From positions 3,664,501 to 3,728,500 of the forward strand of contig NZ_JAJOZB010000001.1 in assembly GCF_023701745.1 (NCBI RefSeq): a stretch of DNA of 64,000 nt, in the 5' to 3' direction. Under the pieces are notes generated by a model, which saw nothing but the letters and a program-made list of their open reading frames with translations, was not told the DNA's origin and did not search any database. The translations under genes were made by a program, and so were the position numbers. Source of the DNA: Streptomyces sp. RKAG293. Its GTDB lineage: Bacteria; Actinomycetota; Actinomycetes; Streptomycetales; Streptomycetaceae. Positions 1 through 9,491 of the stretch are shown piece by piece (positions within the stretch are counted from its first letter, which is position 1; each line of letters opens with the position of its first letter).

Positions 1-2
1 GC

Positions 3-605
3 CTGATCAACCGCGCGCTGCTCCCGATCGGTATGCACCAGTTCGTCAACACGGTCGCCTGGCAGGAGATCGGCAGTCACACCGACGCCGCCGGCGCGGT
101 GTGGCACGGCGACCTCAACCGCTTCTTCCACGGCGACGCCTCCGCCGGACAGTTCATGTCGGGCTTCTTCCCGATCATGATGTTCGCCCTCCCGGCCGCC
201 GCCCTGGCCATCGCGCACTGTGCCCGCCCCGAGCGCCGCAAGGCCGTGATGGGCATGATGATGTCGCTCGCGCTGACCTCGTTCGTCACGGGCATCACCG
301 AGCCGATCGAATTCTCGTTCATGTTCATCGCCCCCGTGCTGTACGCGATCCACGCGGTCCTCACCGCCGTCTCGATGGCGGTCACCTGGGCCCTGGGTGT
401 GCACGACGGCTTCACGTTCTCCGCGGGAGCCATCGACTACGTCCTGAACTGGAAGTTCGCGACACAGCCGTGGCTGATCATTCCCATCGGGCTCTGCTTC
501 GCGGTGATCTACTACGTGGTCTTCCGCTTCGCGATCACCAAGTTCAACCTCACCACCCCGGGCCGCGAGCCCGAGGAGGAGATCGAGGACCTCACCAAGG
601 CGTGA
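3..605 (+). CDS. nagE2: PTS EIIC permease, GlcNAc/glucose family (C-terminal part)
   Basis: Roughly the last 200 residues of the membrane EIIC subunit of a sugar phosphotransferase system, which translocates and phosphorylates N-acetylglucosamine or glucose. The reading frame is open at the window edge, so the true start lies upstream. Family signs are the NRALLPIG segment, the GITEPIEFSFMFIAP motif typical of glucose/GlcNAc EIIC proteins, and several hydrophobic helices before a short acidic cytoplasmic tail. No EIIB domain follows, so EIIB must be a separate protein, as in Streptomyces where NagF supplies it. The symbol is inferred from family and from gene order relative to the following genes. 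It could instead be the paralogous EIIC that lies next to nagE2 in S. coelicolor. Confidence 0.8.
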   Translation: MINRALLPIGMHQFVNTVAWQEIGSHTDAAGAVWHGDLNRFFHGDASAGQFMSGFFPIMMFALPAAALAIAHCARPERRKAVMGMMMSLALTSFVTGITEPIEFSFMFIAPVLYAIHAVLTAVSMAVTWALGVHDGFTFSAGAIDYVLNWKFATQPWLIIPIGLCFAVIYYVVFRFAITKFNLTTPGREPEEEIEDLTKA

Positions 606-643
606 GCCGGGTGAACCCCGCTCGTTGAGAACCGCTCGTCGAG

Positions 644-693
644 AACGGCGCGCGGCCCCCGGAACCGTACGGTTCCGGGGGCCGCGCGCCGTT
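644..693. terminator. Perfect 50-bp palindrome, bidirectional terminator
   Basis: A perfect 25-bp inverted repeat without a spacer lies between the convergent PTS gene and the metallo-hydrolase gene. As RNA it would fold into a very stable GC-rich hairpin from either strand. There is no clear T-run, which is usual in Streptomyces. Confidence 0.8.
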
Positions 694-776
694 ACGGTGA
701 GTGAGGAGACCGGCGTCCGGAACGGGCCGCCCTCGTCTCTGCGTCGGGTTCGCGCGGCGGATCGGTGCCGGCAGGC

Positions 777-1529
777 TCAGATCTCGTACACCGCGCCCGA
801 CGTGGCGAGTTCCACCGGGCCGTCGAAGACGGCGCGGGCGTCGGTGAGGTTGCGGGCGGGGTCGGTCCACGGCGGGATGTGGGTGAGGACGAGGCGCCCG
901 GCGCCGGCGCGGTCGGCGTGTTCGCCGGCCTGGCTGCCGTTGAGGTGCAGGTCGGGGATGTCTTCCTTGCCGTGGGTGAAGGAGGCTTCGCACAGGAAGA
1001 GGTCGGTGCCTTCGGCGAGGCCGAGCAGGGCGTCGCAGGGGCCGGTGTCGCCGGAGTACGTCAGGGTCCGGCCGGCGTGTTCGATGCGGAAGCCGAACGC
1101 CTCGACGGGGTGGCTGACCCGGTCGGTGGTGATGGTGAAGGGGCCGAGCGTGAAGCTGCCGGGTTCCAGGGTGCGGAAGTCGAAGACCTCGCTCATGCAC
1201 TTCTCGTCGGGCATGTCGCCGTAGGCGGTGGAGAGCCGGCGTTCGGTGCCTTCGGGGCCGTAGACGGGGATGGCGTCGGCGGGGCCGCCGTCGTGGCGGT
1301 AGTAACGGGCCACGAAGTAGCCGCACATGTCGATGCAGTGATCGGCGTGCAGATGGCTGAGCAGGACCGCGTCCAGGTCGTAGAGGCCGCAGTGGCGCTG
1401 CAGTTCGCCCAGGGCTCCGTTGCCCATGTCGAGCAGCAGCCGGAAGCCGTCGGCCTCGACGAGGTAGCTCGAGCAGGCCGATTCCGCGGACGGGAACGAC
1501 CCCGAGCAGCCGACGACGGTGAGCTTCAT
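777..1529 (-). CDS. Metallo-beta-lactamase-fold hydrolase (RNase Z/cyclic-phosphodiesterase-like)
   Basis: A 250-residue cytoplasmic protein of the metallo-beta-lactamase fold, close to the RNase Z/ElaC branch. The metal-binding motif SHLHADH sits at about residues 58-64. A later YSGDTG segment supplies a metal-bridging aspartate, and a C-terminal VLTHIPP segment supplies the last histidine. The start is the ATG preceded by GGAGG at a good distance. A longer upstream reading in this frame lacks family similarity. The substrate cannot be told from sequence: tRNA 3' processing, cyclic nucleotide hydrolysis and other phosphodiester reactions all occur in the superfamily. It is convergent with the PTS gene and divergent from the PemK-like gene. 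Confidence 0.85.
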   Translation of the reverse strand: MKLTVVGCSGSFPSAESACSSYLVEADGFRLLLDMGNGALGELQRHCGLYDLDAVLLSHLHADHCIDMCGYFVARYYRHDGGPADAIPVYGPEGTERRLSTAYGDMPDEKCMSEVFDFRTLEPGSFTLGPFTITTDRVSHPVEAFGFRIEHAGRTLTYSGDTGPCDALLGLAEGTDLFLCEASFTHGKEDIPDLHLNGSQAGEHADRAGAGRLVLTHIPPWTDPARNLTDARAVFDGPVELATSGAVYEI

Positions 1530-1754
1530 GCCGTGAAACCTCCGTGGGCGCGCCACAGATCGCCCCCATACCGGTTGGAGTGGGGGGTTAGGCGGGTGCG
1601 GTCCGCCATGTGTTGACGAGAGTAAGGCGCGGGGCGGGCCGACGCGCCTCCTCAGTGCCCTGTTGTGGGCGGAATCACCAGTACGAGGGGCGGCCGGTAC
1701 GGTCGGTTCCGATTGAGGATCTTCTTCGACAGATTTTCGACTGTGGGAGCCCAT

Positions 1755-2219
1755 ATGGACATGACCTGGTGGTTGGTGGCGGTCGCGGCCGTGGTCGTAC
1801 TGGCTGTTTTCACGGCGTGGAGGCGGTCGGCGGGGCGCCGGCGGCCGGGTGGTCCGGTGCGGCCGCCGCGCGCGGCGGATCGTCCGGGGCCCGGGCGTGG
1901 CGGGCGGCGGGCGCCGGCCGCGGGGGAGATCTGGTGGGCGAACGTGCCGTTCGAGGACGGGTCCGGGGCGAAGGACCGGCCGTGTCTGGTGCTGTCCGTG
2001 AAGGGCGGCACGGTGCGCGTCGCGAAGATCACCAGCAAGTTCCACGAGGAGCTGCCGGGGGTGATCGCCCTGCCGCCGGGAACCGTGGGCGACGCGCAGG
2101 GCCGTACGAGTTATCTGGAGACCGACGAGCTGCGGGAGGTGCGTTCCGCGGCGTTCCGCCGCCGGGCGGGCGTGCTGGACGCCGCGCTGTGGCAGCAGGT
2201 GCGGCGGATGGTGCGCTGA
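1755..2219 (+). CDS. PemK/MazF-like protein with N-terminal membrane anchor
   Basis: A 154-residue protein. Residues 3-20 are one hydrophobic helix followed by an arginine-rich stretch, so the C-terminal domain should face the cytoplasm. That domain starts with GEIWWANVPF and DRPCLVLS, the hallmark of PemK/MazF endoribonuclease-fold proteins. No antitoxin-sized gene lies beside it: its neighbours are the divergent hydrolase and convergent cysM. It may be a domesticated MazF-fold protein with another role. The ATG is preceded by GGGAG six bases upstream, and a second ATG two codons later is possible. Toxicity is untested. Confidence 0.75.
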   Translation: MDMTWWLVAVAAVVVLAVFTAWRRSAGRRRPGGPVRPPRAADRPGPGRGGRRAPAAGEIWWANVPFEDGSGAKDRPCLVLSVKGGTVRVAKITSKFHEELPGVIALPPGTVGDAQGRTSYLETDELREVRSAAFRRRAGVLDAALWQQVRRMVR

Positions 2220-2274
2220 CCGCGGCCGGCCGCCCGGGTGGGCCGGCCGGCGCCGCGCGGGTGCGCGGGGGTGG

Positions 2275-3530
<1,256 letters not shown>

Positions 3531-3611
3531 GGGTGGGCTCCGTTACATGCGGGCGTCAGACGGGGGGGACGTGCGGGCGTGCTGTGCGGCGTGCCGGGGT
3601 GGCGGCAGTGC

Positions 3612-3716
3612 TCAGGCGCGCGAACACGCGGCGCTGGCGACACGGCAGAGGTCGACGTGCAGCCGCGCGACGAGCAGCATGCCCGGCGGGTTGTTCTTCA
3701 CGTCGTGGGGAACCAT
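3612..3716 (-). CDS. 34-residue cysteine-containing leader peptide upstream of cysO-cysM
   Basis: A small reading frame of 34 codons ending in TGA. Its C-terminal half reads LHVDLCRVASAAC, which matches the conserved core of the putative leader peptides that precede sulfur-metabolism genes in actinobacteria. It contains two cysteines, and the conserved arginine, histidine and aspartate are present. The ATG follows a -10-like TACGAT by only six bases, so the message is probably leaderless. The expected job is cysteine-responsive attenuation of the following cysO-cysM genes through ribosome stalling at the cysteine codons. The role is inferred from known actinobacterial leaders; the frame and motif are visible directly. 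Confidence 0.8.
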   Translation of the reverse strand: MVPHDVKNNPPGMLLVARLHVDLCRVASAACSRA

Positions 3717-3722
3717 GGGCTC

Positions 3723-3728
3723 ATCGTA
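3723..3728 (-). promoter_or_regulatory. -10 element for leaderless leader-peptide transcript
   Basis: TACGAT on the minus strand, six bases before the leader-peptide ATG. This spacing puts transcription start at the initiation codon. No convincing -35 element is seen. Confidence 0.5.
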
Positions 3729-3774
3729 TCGATTCCCGGGCGACGTCCGAGACAGGTGTCCCACGATTCGGACG

Positions 3775-4185
3775 TCAGGCGCCGGAGGCCACTACCCGCA
3801 CGTCTTCTTCGGTCACGACCCCCTCCACGATGCGGAACGAGCGGAACTGGAACTCCTCCGCGGTGGAGACCAGGACGTAGTGCGCGCCGGGCTCGTTCGC
3901 GTAGGTGATGTCGGTGCGGGACGGGTACGCCTCGGTGGCGGTGTGCGAGTGGTAGACGATCACCGGCTCCTCGTCGCGGTCGTCCAGGTCGCGGTAGAGC
4001 TTGAGCAGGTCGGTGGAGTCGAACTCGTAGAACGTGGGTGAGCGGGCCGCGTTCAGCATGGGGATGAAGCGCTCGGGACGGCCGCTGCCCTCAGGTCCCG
4101 CGACGATGCCGCACGCCTCGTCGGGGTGGTCGGCGCGGGCGTGGGCGACGATCGCGTCGTGGATCTCCTGCGTGATGGTCAGCAT
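3775..4185 (-). CDS. mec: JAMM metalloprotease Mec (CysO-cysteine peptidase)
   Basis: A 136-residue Mov34/MPN/PAD-1 protein with a full JAMM zinc motif: Glu23, then HSH at residues 79-81, Ser89 and Asp92 in the spacing H-x-H-x7-S-x2-D. In mycobacteria Mec cleaves cysteine from the CysO-cysteine adduct after CysM has acted. In other actinomycetes JAMM proteases trim C-terminal tails from sulfur carriers. Both activities would fit here because the local CysO has a tail. It lies upstream of cysO in the same direction, in the mycobacterial order mec-cysO-cysM, but is separated by the leader-peptide promoter. A terminator lies upstream. Confidence 0.9.
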   Translation of the reverse strand: MLTITQEIHDAIVAHARADHPDEACGIVAGPEGSGRPERFIPMLNAARSPTFYEFDSTDLLKLYRDLDDRDEEPVIVYHSHTATEAYPSRTDITYANEPGAHYVLVSTAEEFQFRSFRIVEGVVTEEDVRVVASGA

Positions 4186-4252
4186 GGCGAAAAGCTAACA
4201 GGGCGCGAAGCGCTCGCCATGAGGGTGGGGGTGACAGCGCGCGGAGCGCGGA

Positions 4253-4289
4253 CGAAGGCCCGCCCCAGGGGTGCGGGGGCGGGCCTTCG
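4253..4289 (-). terminator. Hairpin terminator after amino-acid permease
   Basis: A 14-bp perfect stem (4253-4266 with 4276-4289) around a 9-base loop, just past the permease stop codon and before mec. There is no T-run. Confidence 0.8.
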
Positions 4290-4319
4290 CGGCAGGTGGT
4301 GGTTTCGGCGCGCGGTGGC

Positions 4320-5789
4320 TCAGCTCGCGGCGTCGGCCAGTGCGGGTTCCGGGGCGACGTGCGGCTTGGGGGCGAACGCCTCCGGGTTCTTGCGCTTGAG
4401 CCAGGCGTACCCGATGCCGAGGATCGCGAACCACACGGGGGCGCTGTAGAGCGAAATCCGTGCGTCCTTGTCGATGCCGATCAGGACCATCACGCCGGCC
4501 AGGAAGATCAGCGCGATCCAGCTGGTGTAGGGGGCGCCGGGCGCCTTGAACCAGGCTTCGGCGGCGCGGCCGGCCTTGACCGCCGCGCGGTAGCGCAGAT
4601 GGGAGATGAGGATCATCGCCCAGGTCCAGACGCCGGCGACGGTCGCGAAGGCGGTGATGTAGGTGAAGGCGCCGTCCGGGTCGACGTAGTTGATCCAGAC
4701 GCCGATGCCCATCAGGGCGACGGAGACGAGGATGCCGGCGGCCGGGGTCTGGCGGGAGTTGAGCTTGGCGAAGGCCCTGGGGCCCTGGCCGTTCACGGCC
4801 AGGTCGCGCAGCATGCGGCCGGTGGAGTACATGCCGGAGTTGCAGGACGACAGGGCGGCGGTGAGGACCACGAAGTTCACGATGGCCGCGCCGAACGGGA
4901 TGCCGATCTTGGCGAAGGCGGCCACGAACGGGCTGACGCCCGGCTGGAACTCGGTCCAGGAGACGACGCCGAGGATCACGATGAGCGCGCCGACGTAGAA
5001 CACGCCGATCCGCCAGGGCAGCGTGTTGATGGCCTTGGGGAGCGTCTCGCGGGGGTTCTCGGCCTCACCGGCGGTGACGCCGACGAGTTCGACGGCGAGG
5101 TAGGCGAACATCACGATCTGCAGCGTCATGAGGGACTTGCCGACGCCGTTGGGGAAGACCCCGCCGTCACCCCACAGATGGCTGAGCGAGGCGGTGTCGC
5201 CGGCGGCGGAGAACCCGATGGTCAGGACGCCGATGCCGATGAGGATCATGCCGATGATCGCGGTGACCTTGATCATCGAGAACCAGAACTCGACCTCGCC
5301 GAAGACCTTCACCGAGATGAGGTTCACTCCGAAGAGCACCAGCAGGAAGATCAGGGCGGAGATCCACTGCGGGATGTCCTTCCACCAGTAGGTGATGTAC
5401 ACCGAGGCGGCGGTGACCTCGGCCATGCCGGTCACCACCCACATCAGCCAGTACGTCCAGCCGGTGACGAACCCCCAGAACGGGCCCAGGAACTCGCGGG
5501 CGTAGTCGGCGAAGGAGCCGGATACGGGGCGGTAGGTGAGCAGTTCGCCCAGCGCCCGCATGATGAAGAAGATGATGACGCCGGCGATGGCGTACATCAT
5601 GATCAGGCTCGGTCCGGCCTGATGGATGGCCTTGCCGGCGCCCAGGAAGAGGCCGGTGCCGATGGCACCGCCGATGGCGATCATCTGGATCTGCCGGCTG
5701 CCGAGCCCTCGCTGGTAGCCCTCTTCGGTGACCGGCGCGGCGGCCGCGTCGGCTGCGGCTGCCTCGTGTCGGGTGTGTTCCGTCGGCAT
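4320..5789 (-). CDS. APC-family amino-acid permease
   Basis: A 489-residue integral membrane transporter with about 12 hydrophobic helices. The first helix carries IGGAIGTGLFLGAG, the substrate-backbone binding motif of the amino acid transporter (AAT) branch of the APC superfamily. The ELLTYRPVSGSFADYA segment and the absence of a periplasmic domain also fit. Relatives carry D-serine/D-alanine/glycine, asparagine, proline or aromatic amino acids by proton symport, and the substrate cannot be assigned here. The first 30 residues are an Ala-rich hydrophilic tail. It is a single gene with its own terminator. The 264 bases upstream hold its promoter and no further gene. Confidence 0.88.
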   Translation of the reverse strand: MPTEHTRHEAAAADAAAAPVTEEGYQRGLGSRQIQMIAIGGAIGTGLFLGAGKAIHQAGPSLIMMYAIAGVIIFFIMRALGELLTYRPVSGSFADYAREFLGPFWGFVTGWTYWLMWVVTGMAEVTAASVYITYWWKDIPQWISALIFLLVLFGVNLISVKVFGEVEFWFSMIKVTAIIGMILIGIGVLTIGFSAAGDTASLSHLWGDGGVFPNGVGKSLMTLQIVMFAYLAVELVGVTAGEAENPRETLPKAINTLPWRIGVFYVGALIVILGVVSWTEFQPGVSPFVAAFAKIGIPFGAAIVNFVVLTAALSSCNSGMYSTGRMLRDLAVNGQGPRAFAKLNSRQTPAAGILVSVALMGIGVWINYVDPDGAFTYITAFATVAGVWTWAMILISHLRYRAAVKAGRAAEAWFKAPGAPYTSWIALIFLAGVMVLIGIDKDARISLYSAPVWFAILGIGYAWLKRKNPEAFAPKPHVAPEPALADAAS

Positions 5790-6053
5790 GGTGATGGTGC
5801 GCCTTTCTCCATATCCCCCCGGACAGTGGAGTTGCGAGCCGGCGATCGGCCGGCTCAGCGCCTGGCGGAACAGGGATGGCGTCCCGGCCAGTGGTCGGAA
5901 TTAGTACCACGGGCTGAGACGCCGTCCGAAGAGGCGGATGTGGCGCGGGTCACAGGAAAAACACCCCGAAGGTGAAGTGAAGCGGCATATCGGATGATCA
6001 CGGTGACATGATCGTTATCCGGATTTGAGCGTCCGCTGAGCGAATGCGGGACG

Positions 6054-6587
6054 TCACAGGGTCTCGATCAGCGTCTCCTGCAGACCGCCGAGCCACAGGT
6101 ACGCCATCACCATCGGCTTGAGCGGATCGTCGTCCGGCAGCCGGTAGAGCTCGGTGTCCTCGTCGGTGACCTCCAGCCGGGTGCCGATGGTCAGCCGCAG
6201 GTCGTTGAGGGCGCCGAGCCAGCGGCGGGCGTCCTCGGGGGTGAGCAGCAGCTCAGGGGCGGCGTCGTCGAGGGAGCGGACCACGGCCAGCGCGTCCTCG
6301 CGCTTGCGGGTGCGCAGGTCGTTCTCGGTGAAGCGGCGGAACTCCGAGGACTGGGCGGTGTCCTCGTAGGCGTCGGGGAACAGCCGGGCCAGCGCCGGGT
6401 CTGCCGGCGGCTTCGTCGGCCCGTCGGCCGGGAACAGCGCGGCGAGCGGGTCGTCGGAGACCGGCTCCTCCCCCGGGCCGATCATCTCCAGGAGCTGCAC
6501 GGTGAGGCTGCGCAGGATGGAGATCTCGACGGTGTCGAGGGTGATGACGGCGCCGCCGCCCGGGGCGGGTTCGAAGTAGCCGGCCAT
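6054..6587 (-). CDS. DUF2017 protein, partner gene of clpS
   Basis: A 177-residue soluble acidic protein of the actinobacterial DUF2017 family, whose genes almost always lie beside clpS. The start is the ATG that shares a base with the clpS stop codon (TGATG); nine further in-frame residues upstream would overlap clpS and are not needed. The C-terminal half (RRWLGALNDLRLTIGTRL and VMAYLWLGGLQETL) is the conserved core. Function is unknown. Coupling to clpS suggests a role linked to ClpAP/ClpCP proteolysis. Confidence 0.88.
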   Translation of the reverse strand: MAGYFEPAPGGGAVITLDTVEISILRSLTVQLLEMIGPGEEPVSDDPLAALFPADGPTKPPADPALARLFPDAYEDTAQSSEFRRFTENDLRTRKREDALAVVRSLDDAAPELLLTPEDARRWLGALNDLRLTIGTRLEVTDEDTELYRLPDDDPLKPMVMAYLWLGGLQETLIETL

Positions 6588-6943
6588 CAGCGGTCCTGCT
6601 GCAGGGTCGCCCACAGGCCGTAGCCGTGCATCGCCTGCACGTCGCGCTCCATCTCTTCGCGGGTGCCGCTGGAGACGGCGGCGCGGCCCTTGTGGTGGAC
6701 GTCCTTCATGAGTTTGACGGCCTTGTCCTTGGAGTATCCGAAGTACGCCTGGAAGACGTACGTCACGTAGCTCATGAGATTGACGGGGTCGTTGTGCACC
6801 AGGGTCACCCAGGGGACGTCCGGGTCGGGCACTTCGAAGGGGGCCTCGGTCGACTCGGGCCGGGCGATCTCTGCGGGGGCGACAGAACAGCGCGCGGAGC
6901 GCGTCCTTGGAAGGGCGGGGGAGGGAGACGGGCGGGCACTCAT
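6587..6943 (-). CDS. clpS: ClpS adaptor
   Basis: A 118-residue adaptor that delivers N-degron substrates to the Clp protease. The family core [16 protein letters not shown] with its Asn-Asp pair, the VMKLMKDVH-like segment ([11 protein letters not shown]) and the C-terminal GLWATL are all present after a disordered 40-residue N-terminus. The chosen ATG is preceded by GGAG at good spacing, and a GTG one codon earlier is possible. It is divergent from pncB and couples translationally to the DUF2017 gene. Confidence 0.93.
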   Translation of the reverse strand: MSARPSPSPALPRTRSARCSVAPAEIARPESTEAPFEVPDPDVPWVTLVHNDPVNLMSYVTYVFQAYFGYSKDKAVKLMKDVHHKGRAAVSSGTREEMERDVQAMHGYGLWATLQQDR

Positions 6944-7007
6944 CACTTCTCCAATGCTGCCGCTATGGCGGCGCTTCGCACAAATGGACGCGGAAGCGCA
7001 GAGAAAT

Positions 7008-7037
7008 CGTCACTCTGACGAGTAGTCGGGGTACCAT
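7008..7037 (+). promoter_or_regulatory. pncB promoter: -10 element and overlapping inverted repeat
   Basis: TACCAT at 7032-7037 lies seven bases before the pncB ATG, which suggests a leaderless message. At 7008-7020 a 5-bp inverted repeat (CGTCA-ctc-TGACG) covers the expected -35 position and is a candidate repressor site. The -35 itself is weak. Confidence 0.45.
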
Positions 7038-7044
7038 CCGTTCC

Positions 7045-8373
7045 ATGAGCGCTGCAGATCTGGGGCTGCCGGTGGCCGTACCGTCCACCGCGCTGTTCAC
7101 CGACCGGTACGAGTTGACGATGTTGCAGGCCGCGCTGCGCAGCGGGGCGGCGCACCGGCACTCGGTGTTCGAGGTCTTCACCCGCCGGCTGCCGGAGGGC
7201 CGCCGGTACGGCGTCGTCTGCGGCACCGGACGGGTGCTGGACGCGGTGGAGAACTTCCGCTTCGACGCCGATGTGCTGGACTTCCTCGCCCGCGAGAACG
7301 TGGTGGACGGGCCGACGTTGGAGTGGCTGGCCACGTACCGGTTCACCGGCGACATCTGGGGTTACCCCGAGGGCGAGGTGTACTTCCCCGGCTCGCCGAT
7401 CCTGCGGGTGGAGGGCAGCTTCGCCGAGGCGGTGATCCTGGAGACGGTGATCCTGTCGATCCTCAACCACGACTCCGCGATCGCGGCGGCCGCGTCGCGG
7501 ATGGCGGTCGCGGCCGGCGGCCGTCCGCTGATGGAGATGGGCGCCCGGCGGGCGCACGAACTGGCGGCGGTCGCCGCGTCGCGGGCCGCGTACGTCGGCG
7601 GCTTCCTGTCCTCCTCGAACCTGGCGGCCGGCTTCCGCTACGGGCTGCCGACGATCGGCACGGCCGCGCACGCCTTCACCCTGCTGCACGACACCGAGCG
7701 GGACGCCTTCGTCGCGCAGGTGGAATCGCTGGGCCGGGGTACGACGCTGCTGGTGGACACCTACGACCTGATGTCGGCGGTCCGCACCGCCGTCGAGGTC
7801 GCCGGGCCCGAGCTGGGCGCGGTCCGCATCGACTCCGGCGACCTGCTGCTGCTCGCCCACCGGGTGCGGCAGCAGCTGGACGACCTCGGCGCCAAGGACA
7901 CCCGGATCGTGGTGACCTCCGATCTCGACGAGTACGCCATCGCCTCGCTGGCGGCGGCGCCGGTGGACGCGTACGGCGTCGGCACCTCGCTGGTGACCGG
8001 CAGCGGCCACCCGACCTGCTCCATGGTCTACAAACTGGTCTCCCGGGCCTCGTCGAACGAGCCGGACGCGCCGATGGTGGCCGTCGCCAAGAAGTCGATG
8101 GGCGCCAAGAGCAGCGTCGGCGGCCGCAAGTGGGCGGCCCGGCGGCTGGACGAGGACGGGGTCGCGGAGGCCGAGGTGGTCGGCACCGGGCCCGTGCCGG
8201 CGGAGCTCGCGGACCGGCAGCTGCTGGTTCCGCTGGTCCGCGGCGGGGAGATCACCGGCCGCGAGCCGCTGGAGGCGGCCCGCACCCGGCACATCGAGGC
8301 ACGCGCGGGGCTGCCGCTGTCCGCCTCGCAGCTCTCCCGCGGCGAGCCGGTGCTCCCCACGGAGCAGGTGTGA
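7045..8373 (+). CDS. pncB: Nicotinate phosphoribosyltransferase
   Basis: A 442-residue enzyme that joins nicotinate to PRPP to give nicotinate mononucleotide in NAD salvage. Conserved pieces seen are TDRYELTMLQAAL at the start, IGTAAHAFTLLH with the histidine phosphorylated in this family, LVDTYDL, VRIDSGDL, and the C-terminal GVGTSLVTG phosphate-binding loop. An upstream in-frame extension through the divergent clpS promoter is not coding. The next gene, 118 bases downstream, encodes nicotinamidase, so the pair converts nicotinamide to nicotinate mononucleotide. Confidence 0.95.
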   Translation: MSAADLGLPVAVPSTALFTDRYELTMLQAALRSGAAHRHSVFEVFTRRLPEGRRYGVVCGTGRVLDAVENFRFDADVLDFLARENVVDGPTLEWLATYRFTGDIWGYPEGEVYFPGSPILRVEGSFAEAVILETVILSILNHDSAIAAAASRMAVAAGGRPLMEMGARRAHELAAVAASRAAYVGGFLSSSNLAAGFRYGLPTIGTAAHAFTLLHDTERDAFVAQVESLGRGTTLLVDTYDLMSAVRTAVEVAGPELGAVRIDSGDLLLLAHRVRQQLDDLGAKDTRIVVTSDLDEYAIASLAAAPVDAYGVGTSLVTGSGHPTCSMVYKLVSRASSNEPDAPMVAVAKKSMGAKSSVGGRKWAARRLDEDGVAEAEVVGTGPVPAELADRQLLVPLVRGGEITGREPLEAARTRHIEARAGLPLSASQLSRGEPVLPTEQV

Positions 8374-8431
8374 CGCGGCGGCCGCCGGGGACGGCGGGGC
8401 CGGGACTGTCGCGGATCGGGGCCCGAGTCCC

Positions 8432-8437
8432 TACGCT
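8432..8437 (+). promoter_or_regulatory. Candidate -10 element for pncA
   Basis: TACGCT six bases before a GTG at 8444, about 55 bases before the chosen pncA start. It would give either a 48-base leader containing the pncA ribosome binding site or, less likely, a leaderless longer protein. Confidence 0.4.
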
Positions 8438-8491
8438 CAACGCGTGCCGCCTGTCCCCGCACGGCGGTCAGCCGACCGAAGAGGACCGCGA

Positions 8492-9082
8492 ATGCACCGC
8501 GCACTGATCGTCGTGGACGTCCAGAACGATTTCTGCGAGGGCGGCAGCCTCGCGGTCGCCGGCGGCTCGGACGTGGCCGCCGCGATCACCGATCTCGTCG
8601 GCCAGGCCACCGCCTGCTACCGCCATGTGGTGGCCACCCGTGACCACCACGTCGATCCGGGGGACCACTTCTCGGACCGGCCGGACTTCGTGACGTCCTG
8701 GCCCGTGCACTGTGTGGCGGGCACCGAGGGCGTCGGGTTCCATCCGAACTTCGCGCCCGCGGTCGCCTCCGGCGCCGTGGACGCGGTCTTCGACAAGGGC
8801 GCGTACTCGGCCGCCTACAGCGGCTTCGAGGGGCTGGACGAGAACGGCCTGGGGCTCACCGAGTGGCTGCGGGAGCGCGCTGTCACCGAGGTGGACGTGG
8901 TCGGGATCGCCACCGACCACTGCGTGCGGGCCACGGCCCTGGACGCGGCCCGGGAGGGCTTCGTCACGCAGGTGCTGCTCGATCTCACGGCGGGTGTCGC
9001 CCCGGCGACCACGGAGAGCGCGCTGGCCGAGCTGCTGGCCGCGGGCGTCCGGCTGACGGGAAAGCCGGCGGTCGGGGCCTGA
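8492..9082 (+). CDS. pncA: Nicotinamidase
   Basis: A 196-residue isochorismatase-fold amidohydrolase that turns nicotinamide into nicotinate. The catalytic triad is Asp9 (VVDVQNDF), Lys102 (FDKGAYS) and Cys144 (ATDHCVRA). Metal ligands Asp51, His53 and His73 are also present, so the active site is complete. The ATG follows GAGGA by a normal distance. A GTG 16 codons upstream would add a poorly conserved tail. It lies directly after pncB and shares its pathway. Confidence 0.94.
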   Translation: MHRALIVVDVQNDFCEGGSLAVAGGSDVAAAITDLVGQATACYRHVVATRDHHVDPGDHFSDRPDFVTSWPVHCVAGTEGVGFHPNFAPAVASGAVDAVFDKGAYSAAYSGFEGLDENGLGLTEWLRERAVTEVDVVGIATDHCVRATALDAAREGFVTQVLLDLTAGVAPATTESALAELLAAGVRLTGKPAVGA

Positions 9083-9120
9083 GCGCGGGGCGGAGGGGCC
9101 CAGACGGCCCTGAGCGGCCC

Positions 9121-9162
9121 CGGGCGGGTCGGGCGGCCCCGGAGGCCGGGACCGCCCGCCCG
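9121..9162. terminator. Imperfect GC hairpin between convergent genes
   Basis: Eight outer base pairs (9121-9128 with 9155-9162) and an imperfect inner stem lie between pncA and the small minus-strand gene. Confidence 0.5.
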
Positions 9163-9163
9163 C

Positions 9164-9472
9164 TCAGCCCGCGCGGCGGTGGGTGGCCCGGAAGGGCTGC
9201 CAGAGCTCTTCCGAGCCGGACGCGGAGTGGCGCCAGACGAGGCCGTCCGGGTGGTGCAGGACGGCGGTGACCTCGTCGGGCGTCGGCGGTTCGGTGTTAC
9301 CGCTGAGCCGGGCCGCCCGGAAGCCGAGATTCCGGAGCCGGGTGAGCGCCCGCTGGCGGTTCTGGGCGTGCACGATGACGCGGACGCTGTCCTCCGCACC
9401 GCCCGGGTGGGGCAGCTTGAGAGCGACGACGACGTTGCCGTTGGGAAGCTTGGTGAATCCACCGACTGCCAT
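9164..9472 (-). CDS. Conserved small actinobacterial protein, function unknown
   Basis: A 102-residue soluble protein with no signal peptide or membrane segment, beginning MAVGGFTKLPNGNVVV. The middle reads as an alternating beta pattern followed by a basic segment (QNRQRALTRLRNLGF), and the C-terminus contains LWQPF. I do not recognise a domain. Good codon usage and an intact frame between clear terminators support it as real. Its start was chosen at the ATG where the protein begins to look conserved; 18 further in-frame residues upstream overlap the adjacent terminator. Confidence 0.7.
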   Translation of the reverse strand: MAVGGFTKLPNGNVVVALKLPHPGGAEDSVRVIVHAQNRQRALTRLRNLGFRAARLSGNTEPPTPDEVTAVLHHPDGLVWRHSASGSEELWQPFRATHRRAG

Positions 9473-9491
9473 GCCCACATAATCCGGTGAT

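Noticed and set aside
8444..8491. A longer pncA starting at GTG 8444 directly after a -10 element
   Set aside because: The extra 16 residues are not family-like, and a proper ribosome binding site precedes the ATG at 8492. The -10 can serve a short leader instead.
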